Source of the DNA: Rugamonas apoptosis
GTDB lineage: Bacteria; Pseudomonadota; Gammaproteobacteria; Burkholderiales; Burkholderiaceae_D
Reading direction: 5' to 3'
Length of the DNA stretch: 64,000 bases
Assembly: GCF_014042355.1 (NCBI RefSeq)
Contig: NZ_JACEZU010000009.1
Span: 186,001-250,000, forward strand
This document shows, piece by piece, positions 34,506-43,370 of this stretch. The translations under genes were made by a program, and so were the position numbers. The stretch's first letter is position 1; each line of letters opens with the position of its first letter. The notes beneath the pieces are model-generated. The model made no database searches, was not told where the DNA came from, and saw nothing but the letters and a program-made list of their open reading frames with translations.

Positions 34506-36380
34506 TCAGGCCCAAAGGGCGGCATCCGGCGCCAGGCCGACGCAGGCCGAGGCGGCCACCGTGTCGGCGTGGGCGCGCACTTGCGGCGCATAGGTGGCGA
34601 ACCAGAAGCTGGCCAGCGCCAGCACGCCGCGCAGGTAGCTGGCGTCCTCCGCCTGGCCACCCGCTGCGCCCTGCGCTGCCGGCGCACCCGATGTGGCCGA
34701 CGCTTCCGATCCTGCCGATGCTGCCGATGCGGTCAGCAACGACTGAGCCGCCCGCGCCGCCTGGGCCACGCGCCAGCCGGCGCACACCAGGCCGGTCAGG
34801 TGCAGGAAAGGCACGGCCGCCGCCTGCACGGTGGCCGGATCGGTACTGCCGTGGGCCAGCAGGAAGTCGGTGGCCCGCTCCAGGTCGTCCACGTTGTTCG
34901 CCAGCACGCGAGCATGGCGAGCCAGTTCGGCCACGTCCGCCACGTCCGCCATCTCGGCCAGGGCCGCGATATCGGCGCGGATATCGGCCACCAGTTCGCG
35001 CAAGGTGGCGCCGTTTTCGCGCAGGATCTTGCGGCTGACCAGGTCATTGGCCTGGATGCCGGTGGTGCCTTCGTAGATACGGGTCACGCGCCCGTCGCGA
35101 TAGTGTTGGGCGATCCCGGTTTCCTCGACAAAGCCCATGCCGCCGAACACCTGGATCGCGTCGTCGCACACCAGATTGCCGGTCTCGGTGTTCCACGCCT
35201 TCAGCACCGGCATCAGCAGATCGATGTAGCGGCGGCTGCGCGCCGCCACGTCGGGTTCCGGATGGTGGCGCGCATGGTCGAACCAGGCGGCGGCCGGATA
35301 GACCAGGGCCCGCATGGCGAAGATACGGGTGCGCATGGCCAGCAACTGGCGCTTGACGTCAGGGTGGCCGGCAATGGGCCGGCCGGCCTCGCCCGCCACC
35401 TTGCCCTGGCTGCGCTCGTTGGCATAGCGCAGCGCCATCTGGTAAGCGCGTTCCGCCAGGGCCACGCCGTGCAGGCTGACGCCGAAGCGGGCTTCGTTCA
35501 TCATCACGAACATGTATTCGATGCCGCGATTCAGTTCGCCAACCAGATAGCCGACCGCCCCGCCCTGGTCGCCATACGCCATGGTGCAGGTCGGGCTGCC
35601 GTGGATGCCCATCTTGTCTTCCAGCGAGACGGCGCGCACGTCATTCCTGACGCCCAGGCTGCCGTCGGCATTGACGAGGAATTTGGGCACCAGGAACAGC
35701 GAAATACCCTTGATGCCGGCCGGCGCGTCGGGCAGCCGGGCCAGCACCAGGTGGACGATGTTGTCCGTCAGTTCATGGTCGCCGTAGGAAATGAAGATCT
35801 TCTGGCCGTACAGGCGATAGCTGCCATCCTCGGCGGCCTCGGCGCGCATGCGCACGGCGGCCAGGTCGGAACCTGCCTGCGGCTCGGTCAGGCTCATGTT
35901 GCAGGACCATTCGCCGCTGACGATGCGCGGCAGGTACAAGGCTTTCATGGCGTCATCGGCCGCCACTTCCAGCGCCTCGGTCTGGCCCAGCGTCAGTTGC
36001 GGCAGCATGGTGAAGGCCAGGTTGGCGGAGAACCACATTTCCCACACGGGCGCCCAGAGCGCCTTGGGCAAGCCCTGCCCGCCATACTCGGCCGGCAGCG
36101 ACAGGCCCAGCCAGCCGGCGGCCACGAATTGATCCCAGGCTTCCTGCCAGCCGTTGGGAACGACGACGCGGTCGCCGTCGAGCCGGCAGCCCTGCAGGTC
36201 GCCGGACTTGTTGATCGGTGCCAGCACCCCGGCGGCGAATTTGTCGGCTTCCTCAAGGATGCTGTAGACCAGCTCCGGTTCGGCCGCCTCGCAATCCGGC
36301 AAAGCAGCGATGCCGTCAAGGCCAACCAGGTGGTCGAGGATGAAGCGCATATCGCGCAGCGGTGCGCCGTAGGTATCCAT
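34506..36380 (-). CDS. Acyl-CoA dehydrogenase with C-terminal extension
   Basis: 624 aa. The start at 36380 (MDTYGAPLRDMRF) matches the family; the frame is open upstream through the repeat element and that part is spurious. MSLTEPQAGSDL binds FAD/substrate, and the last 150 residues form the extra helical domain of large ACADs. An Ala/Ser-rich stretch near the end (SAASAGSEASATSG) is an unusual linker. Found beside fcs and ech in many ferulate clusters, where its exact role is not settled. Confidence 0.87.
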   Translation of the reverse strand: MDTYGAPLRDMRFILDHLVGLDGIAALPDCEAAEPELVYSILEEADKFAAGVLAPINKSGDLQGCRLDGDRVVVPNGWQEAWDQFVAAGWLGLSLPAEYGGQGLPKALWAPVWEMWFSANLAFTMLPQLTLGQTEALEVAADDAMKALYLPRIVSGEWSCNMSLTEPQAGSDLAAVRMRAEAAEDGSYRLYGQKIFISYGDHELTDNIVHLVLARLPDAPAGIKGISLFLVPKFLVNADGSLGVRNDVRAVSLEDKMGIHGSPTCTMAYGDQGGAVGYLVGELNRGIEYMFVMMNEARFGVSLHGVALAERAYQMALRYANERSQGKVAGEAGRPIAGHPDVKRQLLAMRTRIFAMRALVYPAAAWFDHARHHPEPDVAARSRRYIDLLMPVLKAWNTETGNLVCDDAIQVFGGMGFVEETGIAQHYRDGRVTRIYEGTTGIQANDLVSRKILRENGATLRELVADIRADIAALAEMADVADVAELARHARVLANNVDDLERATDFLLAHGSTDPATVQAAAVPFLHLTGLVCAGWRVAQAARAAQSLLTASAASAGSEASATSGAPAAQGAAGGQAEDASYLRGVLALASFWFATYAPQVRAHADTVAASACVGLAPDAALWA

Positions 36381-36505
36381 GTGTAATCCCAAACTGTGGG
36401 CGCGGGCCGGGCCCGCGCCAAAATACTCATCCAGCGGCCGGCCCGGACAGAGACCGGCCGCCCTCCTTCGAAGGCGGTTCAACATGCCCATGGCGAGGCA
36501 CCGAA

Positions 36506-36605
36506 GAATTGGGGACGTACCCCATTTTCTGGCTGCGGCCGAAAAATGGGGTACGTCCCCAATTTTTCGACGCCACAACGACACCATGGTTTTTTTGAAA
36601 CGGCT
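36506..36605. repeat. Long inverted repeat, copy 2 of the intergenic element
   Basis: Arms at 36507-36528 and 36543-36564 are 22-bp inverted copies, each itself nearly palindromic around GGGGACGTACCCC. They are followed by blocks (TCGTTGTGG, GCCGTTTCAAAAA in inverse) shared with 31563-31630. The element lies between the acyl-CoA dehydrogenase and aldehyde dehydrogenase genes inside the operon. Confidence 0.65.
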
Positions 36606-36607
36606 TC

Positions 36608-38062
36608 TTACACCGGGTAATGACGGTGCGTGGTCTGGACCGTGATCCAGCGCAGGTCGGTGAACTCGGCCATGCCGGCCTTGCCACCGAAGCGGCCGTA
36701 GCCGGACGACTTGACGCCGCCGAACGGCATCTGCGCCTCGTCATGCACGGTCGATGAGTTGATGTGGCAGATGCCCGACTCGATGCGCTTGGCCAGCGCC
36801 AAGGCGCGCCCGATGTCCTTGCTGAACACCGAGGCCGACAAGCCATACTCGCTATCGTTGGCCAGCGCCAGCGCTTCTTCATCGCTATCCACGCGCAGCA
36901 CCGACACCACCGGGCCGAACGCTTCCTCGCGGTACAGGTCCATGGCCGGGGTCAGGCCGTCCACCAGCACCGGCTGCAGCAGCGCGCCGTCGGCTTGCAC
37001 CGGGCCGGTCGCCAGCGTGGCGCCCTTGGCCACCGCGTCGGCGACCAGGCGTTCGACCCGGGCGGCCGCCTCGGGGCTGACCATGGCGCCGAGGATGCAG
37101 CCATCGCTGCCCGGCTTGCCCGCCTTCATCGAGGCCACCTTGGTCGCCAGCTTGTCGACGAAGGCGTCGGCCACGGCGCGGGCGACGATGATGCGGTCGG
37201 TCGACATGCAGATCTGGCCCTGGTTGAAGAACGAGCCGAACGCGGCGGCCGTGACGGCTTCGTCGAGATCGGCGTCGTCCAGCACCAGCATCGGGTTCTT
37301 GCCGCCCAGTTCCAGCACGGCCGGCTTCAGGTATTTGGCCGCCAGTTGGCCGATGATGCGGCCCACATGGGTGGAGCCGGTGAAGTTGACGCGCTTGACG
37401 GCCGGATTGGCGATCAGGCGCTCGACCAGCGCCGGCGCGTCGGCCGGAGCGTTGCTCAGCACGTTGACGACGCCGGCCGGGAAGCCCGCTTCCTGGAACA
37501 CTTCACCGATCAGGCGGTGCAGGCCCGGCGTCAGTTCCGACGCTTTCAGTACCACGGTGTTACCGCAGGCCAGCGGCACGGCGATGGCGCGCGTGCCCAG
37601 GATCACCGGCGCGTTCCAGGGCGCGATGCCCAGCACCACGCCAGCCGGCTGGCGCACCGCCAGCGCCAGGTTGCCATCGATGTCGGACGGGATCACCTCG
37701 CCGGCCAACTGGGTGACCAGGCCGGCCGCGTCGCGCAGCATATTGGCCGCCAGCATGGCGTTAAAGCCATACCACACCGGCGTGGAGGCCGCCTCGGCGA
37801 CACCGATGGCGACAAATTCCGGGGCCCGGCGGTCCATCACCTCGGCCGCTTTCAACAGCAGCAGGCGGCGCGCGCTCGGCGCCATTGCCGACCAGGCCGG
37901 GAAGGCGGCGGCGGCGGCGGCGACGGCCGCATCGGCATCCTCCGGTGTGGCGGCGGCGGCCAGCGTCACCACTTCGCCGCTCAGCGGATTCTTGCGCTCG
38001 AACGTGGCGCCATTGGATGCGGCACGGCTTTCGCCGCCGATCAGCAATTCAATCTTATTCAT
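36608..38062 (-). CDS. vdh: Aldehyde dehydrogenase, vanillin/salicylaldehyde type
   Basis: 484 aa NAD-dependent aldehyde dehydrogenase. LELGGKNPM with the general-base glutamate, NQGQICMSTDR with the catalytic cysteine and PFGGVKSSGYG are all present. Between ech and fcs it is expected to oxidise vanillin (or 4-hydroxybenzaldehyde) released by the lyase to the acid. The name follows context as much as sequence. Confidence 0.88.
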   Translation of the reverse strand: MNKIELLIGGESRAASNGATFERKNPLSGEVVTLAAAATPEDADAAVAAAAAAFPAWSAMAPSARRLLLLKAAEVMDRRAPEFVAIGVAEAASTPVWYGFNAMLAANMLRDAAGLVTQLAGEVIPSDIDGNLALAVRQPAGVVLGIAPWNAPVILGTRAIAVPLACGNTVVLKASELTPGLHRLIGEVFQEAGFPAGVVNVLSNAPADAPALVERLIANPAVKRVNFTGSTHVGRIIGQLAAKYLKPAVLELGGKNPMLVLDDADLDEAVTAAAFGSFFNQGQICMSTDRIIVARAVADAFVDKLATKVASMKAGKPGSDGCILGAMVSPEAAARVERLVADAVAKGATLATGPVQADGALLQPVLVDGLTPAMDLYREEAFGPVVSVLRVDSDEEALALANDSEYGLSASVFSKDIGRALALAKRIESGICHINSSTVHDEAQMPFGGVKSSGYGRFGGKAGMAEFTDLRWITVQTTHRHYPV

Positions 38063-38125
38063 TGTCTCCTCCTCGATAGTATTCCGGCGCCCGTGGCGGG
38101 CCGCCGGTTCGTTCGTCGCGTGGGC

Positions 38126-38959
38126 TTACTTGCGCTGGTAGGTTTGCAGGCCTGGCTTGAGGGTCTTGTCATCGAGGAATTGCTTCATGCCTTCCTTGCG
38201 GCCCTGCTCCGGATCGCGGCCGATGCACTGGTCCAGCTTGGCGTACAGGTAGTCCTCGCACTGGTCCCAATCGAGTTCGCGGCAACGCTTGAAGCCATTC
38301 TTGGCGTAGCGCAGCACCACCGGGTTCTTGGCCAGCAGCTTGTTGGCCAGTTCGCGCACTTCGTCGCGCAGCTGGGCCAGCGGCACGCTCTTGTTGACCA
38401 GGCCCATCTGCGCCGCCTTCTGGCCGCTGAACGGCTCGCCGGTCATGATGTAGTACAGCGATTCGCGGTGGCCGACAGTGTCCGCCATGGCCTTGCTCAC
38501 CAGGTTGCCCGGTGGGATGCCCCAGTTGATTTCGGACAGGCCGAAGGTCGCCTCGTCGGCGGCGATCGCCAGGTCGCACGCCACCAGCGGCGAGAAGCCA
38601 CCGCCAAAGCACCAGCCGTTGACCATGGCGATGGTTGGCTTGTTGTACATGCGCAGGAGCTTCCACTGCCATTCGCAGGCGTCGCGGCGCGAACGTTCCT
38701 GGAAGATCTCGGGCTTGCCGTCCGTTTCGCGGAAGTATTCCTTGAGGTCCATGCCGGCCGTCCAGGAATCGCCGGCGCCGGTCAGCACCAGCACCGATGC
38801 CTCCTCGTCCAGTTCCAGCGTCTGCAGCACGTCGATCATCTCGCGGTTGAGCGTCGGGCTCATCGCGTTGCGTTTTTCCGGACGGTTCAGCGTGACCCAG
38901 GCGATTCCCGCCTCGACTTTGACATCCACACAAGTCCAACGTTGTTCATACTTAGCCAT
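38126..38959 (-). CDS. ech: Hydroxycinnamoyl-CoA hydratase-lyase
   Basis: 277 aa crotonase-fold enzyme that hydrates feruloyl-CoA and splits it to vanillin and acetyl-CoA. WTAGMDLKEYFRETD, GWCFGGGFSPLVACDLAIA and FGLSEINWGIPPGN, with the lyase glutamate, are diagnostic of HCHL/Ech. First gene of the operon; a perfect TATCAGG-N3-CCTGATA dyad lies 24 bp upstream. Confidence 0.95.
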   Translation of the reverse strand: MAKYEQRWTCVDVKVEAGIAWVTLNRPEKRNAMSPTLNREMIDVLQTLELDEEASVLVLTGAGDSWTAGMDLKEYFRETDGKPEIFQERSRRDACEWQWKLLRMYNKPTIAMVNGWCFGGGFSPLVACDLAIAADEATFGLSEINWGIPPGNLVSKAMADTVGHRESLYYIMTGEPFSGQKAAQMGLVNKSVPLAQLRDEVRELANKLLAKNPVVLRYAKNGFKRCRELDWDQCEDYLYAKLDQCIGRDPEQGRKEGMKQFLDDKTLKPGLQTYQRK

Positions 38960-38982
38960 TCTCAGCCTCCTTAATTGGTTAG

Positions 38983-38999
38983 TATCAGGCTACCTGATA
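38983..38999. promoter_or_regulatory. MarR-type operator before ech
   Basis: TATCAGGCTACCTGATA is a perfect 17-bp palindrome. A half-conserved copy lies at 39100-39116 before the divergent MarR gene, and another at 43092-43108 before the tannase gene. Confidence 0.75.
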
Positions 39000-39099
39000 T
39001 GTTCATCATAAAGGATAAATTTAAAAACGCAAGCCCGGGTCAAGCTTTTCCGAAAATAATTCCGACTGCGGTCCGGCTTGCGGTAAGATCTACAACATA

Positions 39100-39116
39100 T
39101 ATCAGGCAACCTGCCA
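39100..39116. promoter_or_regulatory. MarR-type operator before the marR gene
   Basis: TATCAGGCAACCTGCCA keeps the left half-site and CCTG of the right half. It is 22 bp before the regulator start, fitting autoregulation. Confidence 0.55.
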
Positions 39117-39137
39117 ACCTTCACACACGGAATCACC

Positions 39138-39641
39138 ATGAACGCACTCATCAATGACGCCTCCGGCGGCGAGAAAAACCGCCCGCTCGGCGTCTGCTAC
39201 CTGATCGGCCGGCTCGACCATGCGGTGAACCGCCGCATCCGCGACGCCCTGACCCCGCTGGGCTTGACCGTGAGCCAGTACACGGCGCTGTCGTTCCTCG
39301 AATCGCATGCACAGATCAGCAACGCCCAACTGGCCGAGCGCTCGCTGATCTCGCCGCAATCGGCCAACGAGATGGTCAAGCTGATGGAACAAAAGGGCTG
39401 GGTGGAACGCCATCCCGACCCCACCCACGGCCGCATCGTGCGCCTGAGCCTGACGGCCACGGGCCAGGCCCTGCTGGACCAGGCGCATGCGTTTGTGGCG
39501 CGGCTGGAAGCAGGCATGCTGTCCAAGCTGACCAGCGGCCAGCGCACCGCCCTGCACCAGAACCTGCGCCAGGTGCTGCACGCGCTGAGCGCGATCATGA
39601 TCGACCCCACGCTGGCCGATGAAGTGAGCAAGGGCGCGTGA
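39138..39641 (+). CDS. MarR-family regulator of hydroxycinnamate catabolism (FerC/CouR-like)
   Basis: 167 aa winged-helix protein: VSQYTALSFLESHAQISNAQLAERSLISPQSANEMVKLME read in parts gives the recognition helix, followed by the wing DPTHGRIVRLSLT. MarR proteins of this type (FerC, FerR, CouR) repress ferulate genes and are released by hydroxycinnamoyl-CoA. Divergent from ech with operators between them. Confidence 0.88.
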   Translation: MNALINDASGGEKNRPLGVCYLIGRLDHAVNRRIRDALTPLGLTVSQYTALSFLESHAQISNAQLAERSLISPQSANEMVKLMEQKGWVERHPDPTHGRIVRLSLTATGQALLDQAHAFVARLEAGMLSKLTSGQRTALHQNLRQVLHALSAIMIDPTLADEVSKGA

Positions 39642-39681
39642 GCACGCCAGCACGATGTCGTTTTTAGAGGGATAGCCAACG

Positions 39682-40587
39682 ATGGACTTGAAACAACTGG
39701 AATATTTCGTCCGCGTCGCCGAGCTCGGCAGCTTTACGCGTGCCGCGAGCGTGCTCGACATCGTCCAGCCGGCACTGAGCCGCCAGGTGCGCATGTTGGA
39801 ACTGGAATTCAAGCAGACGCTGTTGGTACGCAACGGCCGTGGCGTCGTCACCACGGATGCCGGCAAGTTGCTGCTCGAATACGGCCGCGGCATCCTGTAT
39901 CAGGTCGAGCGCCTGCGCGAGGAACTGGGGCGTGCGCGCGGCGCGCTGGTGGGTCATGTCGCGCTGGGCTTGCCGCCCAGCCTGTTGAAGATCCTGGCCG
40001 TGCCGATCTTCCGCGAATTCAAGGAGAAATTTCCCGCCGCCACGCTCGCCATCCGCGAAGGCATGAGCTCGGGCATGCATGAATCGCTGGTGTCGGGCCG
40101 GCTCGACGTGGCCCTGCTCTACAACGCCTCGCCCTTGCCCGATGTGGACCTGACGCCGCTGCTGGAAGAAGAATTGTTCCTGGTCGCGCCGCAGGGAGAC
40201 GGCGGGCCGGCGACGCCGGTCGCCATCGGCGAATTGCCGAACTACCCGCTGATCGTGCCCAGCCGCCCGAACGCGATCCGCATGCTGATCGAAGGCGAAC
40301 TGGCCAACCTGGGCTTGCGCCCCACCATCGCCTTCGAGGTGGACGGCGTCAATGCCATTCTCGACCTGGTGGCCGAAGGCTTCGGCTATGCGATCCTGTC
40401 GCAGACGGCGGTGGCCAACCTGGCCAGCGAGCGCCAGTACCGCCTGCGTTCCATCCTGGGCGACGGCCTCAAGGCCAAGCTCTCGCTGGCCGTCAATTCG
40501 CATCGCCAGATCACGGCCACCCAGCAGGGCCTGATCGACCTGGTGCGGCAGATGGTGGCCGAGCACCTGGACCGGGCGCCGCTCTGA
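39682..40587 (+). CDS. LysR-family regulator
   Basis: 301 aa. MDLKQLEYFVRVAELGSFTRAAS and PALSRQVRMLE form the helix-turn-helix; the C-terminal domain resembles the Nac/CynR-like group. It follows the MarR gene by 40 bp on the same strand and may be co-transcribed. Its target is not evident; the window shows no obvious paired T-N11-A box. Confidence 0.85.
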   Translation: MDLKQLEYFVRVAELGSFTRAASVLDIVQPALSRQVRMLELEFKQTLLVRNGRGVVTTDAGKLLLEYGRGILYQVERLREELGRARGALVGHVALGLPPSLLKILAVPIFREFKEKFPAATLAIREGMSSGMHESLVSGRLDVALLYNASPLPDVDLTPLLEEELFLVAPQGDGGPATPVAIGELPNYPLIVPSRPNAIRMLIEGELANLGLRPTIAFEVDGVNAILDLVAEGFGYAILSQTAVANLASERQYRLRSILGDGLKAKLSLAVNSHRQITATQQGLIDLVRQMVAEHLDRAPL

Positions 40588-40654
40588 GGCACCCGCCCGG
40601 TCTCGCCCGGCCCTGCCCGGTCCCGCAGGGCTTACCGGGCTTATCGGGCTTGCT

Positions 40655-40688
40655 TAGTCTTACTTGTAGTTTGTAGTCTTACTTGTAG
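40655..40688. repeat. 15-bp direct repeat at the 3' end of the cache gene
   Basis: TAGTCTTACTTGTAG occurs twice (40655-40669 and 40674-40688). The right copy contains the stop codon of the cache-domain gene, so the duplication leaves a second stop-like copy downstream. Confidence 0.8.
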
Positions 40689-41140
40689 ATCCCGGCACCG
40701 ATGATGATGTCGTCCACCTTTTCCAGATAGGTGGACTTGCTTTCAATAGCACCCGTGGCCGGGCTAGGCCACTTGTAATCGACCCAGCCCTTGCCCTTGG
40801 TTTCCACCGTATTGACGTATTCGCGGAAGATCATCTTGCCGTCGACATCCTTGATGCCGGGCGTGGATTTGCCGACCAGCTTGGGATTGGGATGGGCCAG
40901 GCCCATGCCCGTCATGTCGAAGGCGACGATGTACATGTCCTTGACCCGGAACTGGCTGGTTTGCTTGTTGAACTCCGCCAGCGCTTTCTCCCTGCCGTTT
41001 TGCTTCATAAAGGCGACTGCCTTCTTCACCAGCGCTTCCGCTTCCGGCGCAGTACCCCGCTCCTCGCCGGCCACGCAGATCGCGGGCAACAACAGCAGTG
41101 CGACGACGCACGCCATGATGGATTTAATGATCGATTTCAT
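40679..41140 (-). CDS. Exported single-cache-domain protein
   Basis: 153 aa. Signal peptide (IMACVVALLLLPAICVAG), then KKAVAFMKQNGREKALAEFN, YIVAFDMTGMGLAHPNPKLVGK and GWVDYKWP, the pattern of periplasmic sCache_2 ligand-binding proteins. These bind small organic ligands, sometimes carboxylates. It lies downstream of the tannase gene on the same strand and could be co-transcribed. Confidence 0.8.
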   Translation of the reverse strand: MKSIIKSIMACVVALLLLPAICVAGEERGTAPEAEALVKKAVAFMKQNGREKALAEFNKQTSQFRVKDMYIVAFDMTGMGLAHPNPKLVGKSTPGIKDVDGKMIFREYVNTVETKGKGWVDYKWPSPATGAIESKSTYLEKVDDIIIGAGIYK

Positions 41141-41223
41141 GACTCTACTCCTCGTTTAAAAAATGGCAACCACGGATCGCTGGCGCAGCCGCGCCGCGCC
41201 AGCGATCCGCTTCAACTATCTAT

Positions 41224-42924
41224 TCACTGGCAACTGAAATTCGCCGCATCCTCGACGCTACCGCTGCCCTTGTATTTCGCCACCTTCGGATAGGCGCACA
41301 ATGGCCGGCTACGGTTCGCGGCCCAGGTGGATGGCACGTCCGCGTTGACGCCGCCGCTATTACCGGCGCCCCGCACACTGGCTTGCACCGAGTCCGGCGC
41401 CTGTCCCTTCTCGACCCAGTTGACCAGCGGCGTGAGCATGTCGAACTGGTCGGCGGTCGGACCGCCGCTGCAATGGTTCATGCCGGGCACGCGGAAGAAG
41501 CGGGCGAAGTTGGCCGCGTCGCCGCCATTGGCCGCGCGCAAGCTGTCATACCAGGCGCTGGTATCGTCGCTCGAGAAGATCGGATCGCTCGTGCCGTGAT
41601 ACGCCAACATCTTCGCGCCGCGGTTTTTCAAGGTAGCCATGTCAGTCACGTTGGGCGGGAGCATGAACGACAGCGCGCTTTCCGTGTAGGTGGCGTTGGT
41701 CGCGCCGACCTTGGCCAGCATGTCGTCCAGATTGCCGTTCAAGACAAAGCTGGTGCCGTCGAAGGTGGCCGCATTCTCGGGTGGCGCCTGCCAGACCAGG
41801 CCCACGGCGCCGGCGTCGCGCTGCATCGGGGCGGTGAACTTCCACGAAGCCCAGCCGCCCGTCGCCAATCCCGCGTCATACGGGAAGCTGGCGTAGATTT
41901 TTTTTCCGGTAGCGGTGGTGGCACCCGCGAACAGTTGGCCGATGGCGGTCTTTTGCGCCGCGCTCAGGCAAGTGCCGTCGCGCGCGCCGGCGCAGGTGGG
42001 CACGTCGCGTTCGAGCTTGAACGCAGCCTGGCAGGCGGTGCCGTCCTGCACCAGGCCGTCCTTCACGCCATCGAGCGCGTCGCACTTGTCGAGCACGGCA
42101 TTCGACACCAGCGTGCGCTCGGCGGCCGTGAAGCCGGTGGACAGATCGCCCGGGGTACTGGCCAGCGCCGCATAGGTCTTGGCGCCGGCGATATTGGCGG
42201 TGGCCGCGAGCGGCAGGTGGAAGCCGGGATTACCGACCAGGAAACCGTCGTACTGGTCGGCATAGCGGGCCGCCGCCACCATGGTGTGCCGGCCGCCATT
42301 GGAACAGCCGCCGATGTAGGAACGATCCGGTTCCTTGCCGTAGGCGGTCTTGATGAGCGCCTTGGCCATCGGCGTCAGCTTGCCCACGGCCTGGTAGCCG
42401 TAATCGAGGCGCGCTTGCGGATCGATGCCGAACGATGGATTCTGCGACGGGTTATGGCCGGCGTCGGAACTGATGACGGCGAAGCCCTGGTTCAAGGCAT
42501 GGTCCAGCGGACCGCCGCCGCCCACCGGGCCGGTCGCGGTGGCGACCACCCCATCGGTGCCGCCGTTGGCCTGATAGAAGAAGCGCCCGTTCCAGTTGAG
42601 CGGCAGCCGCATTTCAAAGCCGATCGCATAGTGCTTGCCATCGACCGGGCTCACGCGCTGGAACATCTGGCCCGTGACCTGGCAATGCTGCGGCACCGGC
42701 TTGCCACCGATCACCAGCGTGCCGGCCGCGATGTCGTTGGCGGCCGTGATGACCGTGTTGGGATAGCTGATGCGCGTGGCCAGGTCGGCGCAGGACGATA
42801 AGGTTGCGCCCGTGGCGACGGCCAGTCGCGGCAAGGGCGCCACGCTGTCACCGCCACCGCAAGCGGCGAGCAGCAAGACCGCGCTGACGGCAGCGGCGGT
42901 TCCGGTCAGTTGTCGACCATTCAT
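41224..42924 (-). CDS. Tannase / feruloyl esterase family lipoprotein
   Basis: 566 aa from the ATG at 42924. The N-terminus ends in LLLAACGGG, a lipobox, so the protein is probably outer-membrane anchored. The nucleophile serine lies in GGCSNGGRH, and the C-terminal MNHCSGG carries the histidine, with the cysteine pair that flanks the active site in this family. It would release ferulate or gallate from plant esters. A MarR-type operator lies 168 bp upstream. Confidence 0.9.
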   Translation of the reverse strand: MNGRQLTGTAAAVSAVLLLAACGGGDSVAPLPRLAVATGATLSSCADLATRISYPNTVITAANDIAAGTLVIGGKPVPQHCQVTGQMFQRVSPVDGKHYAIGFEMRLPLNWNGRFFYQANGGTDGVVATATGPVGGGGPLDHALNQGFAVISSDAGHNPSQNPSFGIDPQARLDYGYQAVGKLTPMAKALIKTAYGKEPDRSYIGGCSNGGRHTMVAAARYADQYDGFLVGNPGFHLPLAATANIAGAKTYAALASTPGDLSTGFTAAERTLVSNAVLDKCDALDGVKDGLVQDGTACQAAFKLERDVPTCAGARDGTCLSAAQKTAIGQLFAGATTATGKKIYASFPYDAGLATGGWASWKFTAPMQRDAGAVGLVWQAPPENAATFDGTSFVLNGNLDDMLAKVGATNATYTESALSFMLPPNVTDMATLKNRGAKMLAYHGTSDPIFSSDDTSAWYDSLRAANGGDAANFARFFRVPGMNHCSGGPTADQFDMLTPLVNWVEKGQAPDSVQASVRGAGNSGGVNADVPSTWAANRSRPLCAYPKVAKYKGSGSVEDAANFSCQ

Positions 42925-43370
42925 TGGTTTGTCTCCGTATTTATCGTTATCACTACACAAGGTTTGCCGGGCTGCTGGTGGCCGTTGCCTGTCGGCAGGC
43001 GGCCAGCCGCGGGGCGCCCGGATGTTTCCCGCGGCTTAAAAGCGGTCTGGATGGATGATGATGGAACGGCTCAGCTTAATATCAGGTTACATATCAGCTT
43101 ACCTGATATTTAACGGGTCTATACTAAACGTGGATATTGCAAAATTCAAGAGGATTTTGATGGCCGGGCCAGACTGGCGCGGACAGAAAGAGGCCAGGCT
43201 GAAAGGCACGACGGCGCGCCATGCCCGGCATTATTGCGGCAATACAACGGTTACCCAGGGAAATGATGAAATAATGAAAATAATGATGTTGTTTCGTCTA
43301 GGCAATTTGATATCATCATCGTTCTTGCGCATAACACTTCAGCTAACCGCCATTCCCGAAAAGGATATTT
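42925..43370. other. Intergenic region between tannase and PEP-CTERM genes
   Basis: It holds the MarR-type operator at 43080-43108 and AT-rich sequence. A reading frame from 43160 has an SD-like AAGAGG but runs into the PEP-CTERM gene in another frame and shows no recognisable protein, so no gene is called. Confidence 0.5.
43080..43108. promoter_or_regulatory. MarR-type operator before the tannase gene
   Basis: TATCAGCTTACCTGATA (43092-43108) is a 17-bp dyad with one mismatched pair, and another TATCAGG half-site starts at 43080. It matches the ech operator. Confidence 0.65.

Noticed and set aside
34506..36587. Longer acyl-CoA dehydrogenase start at 36587
   Set aside because: The extra 69 codons translate the inverted repeat element; the ATG at 36380 matches the family start.
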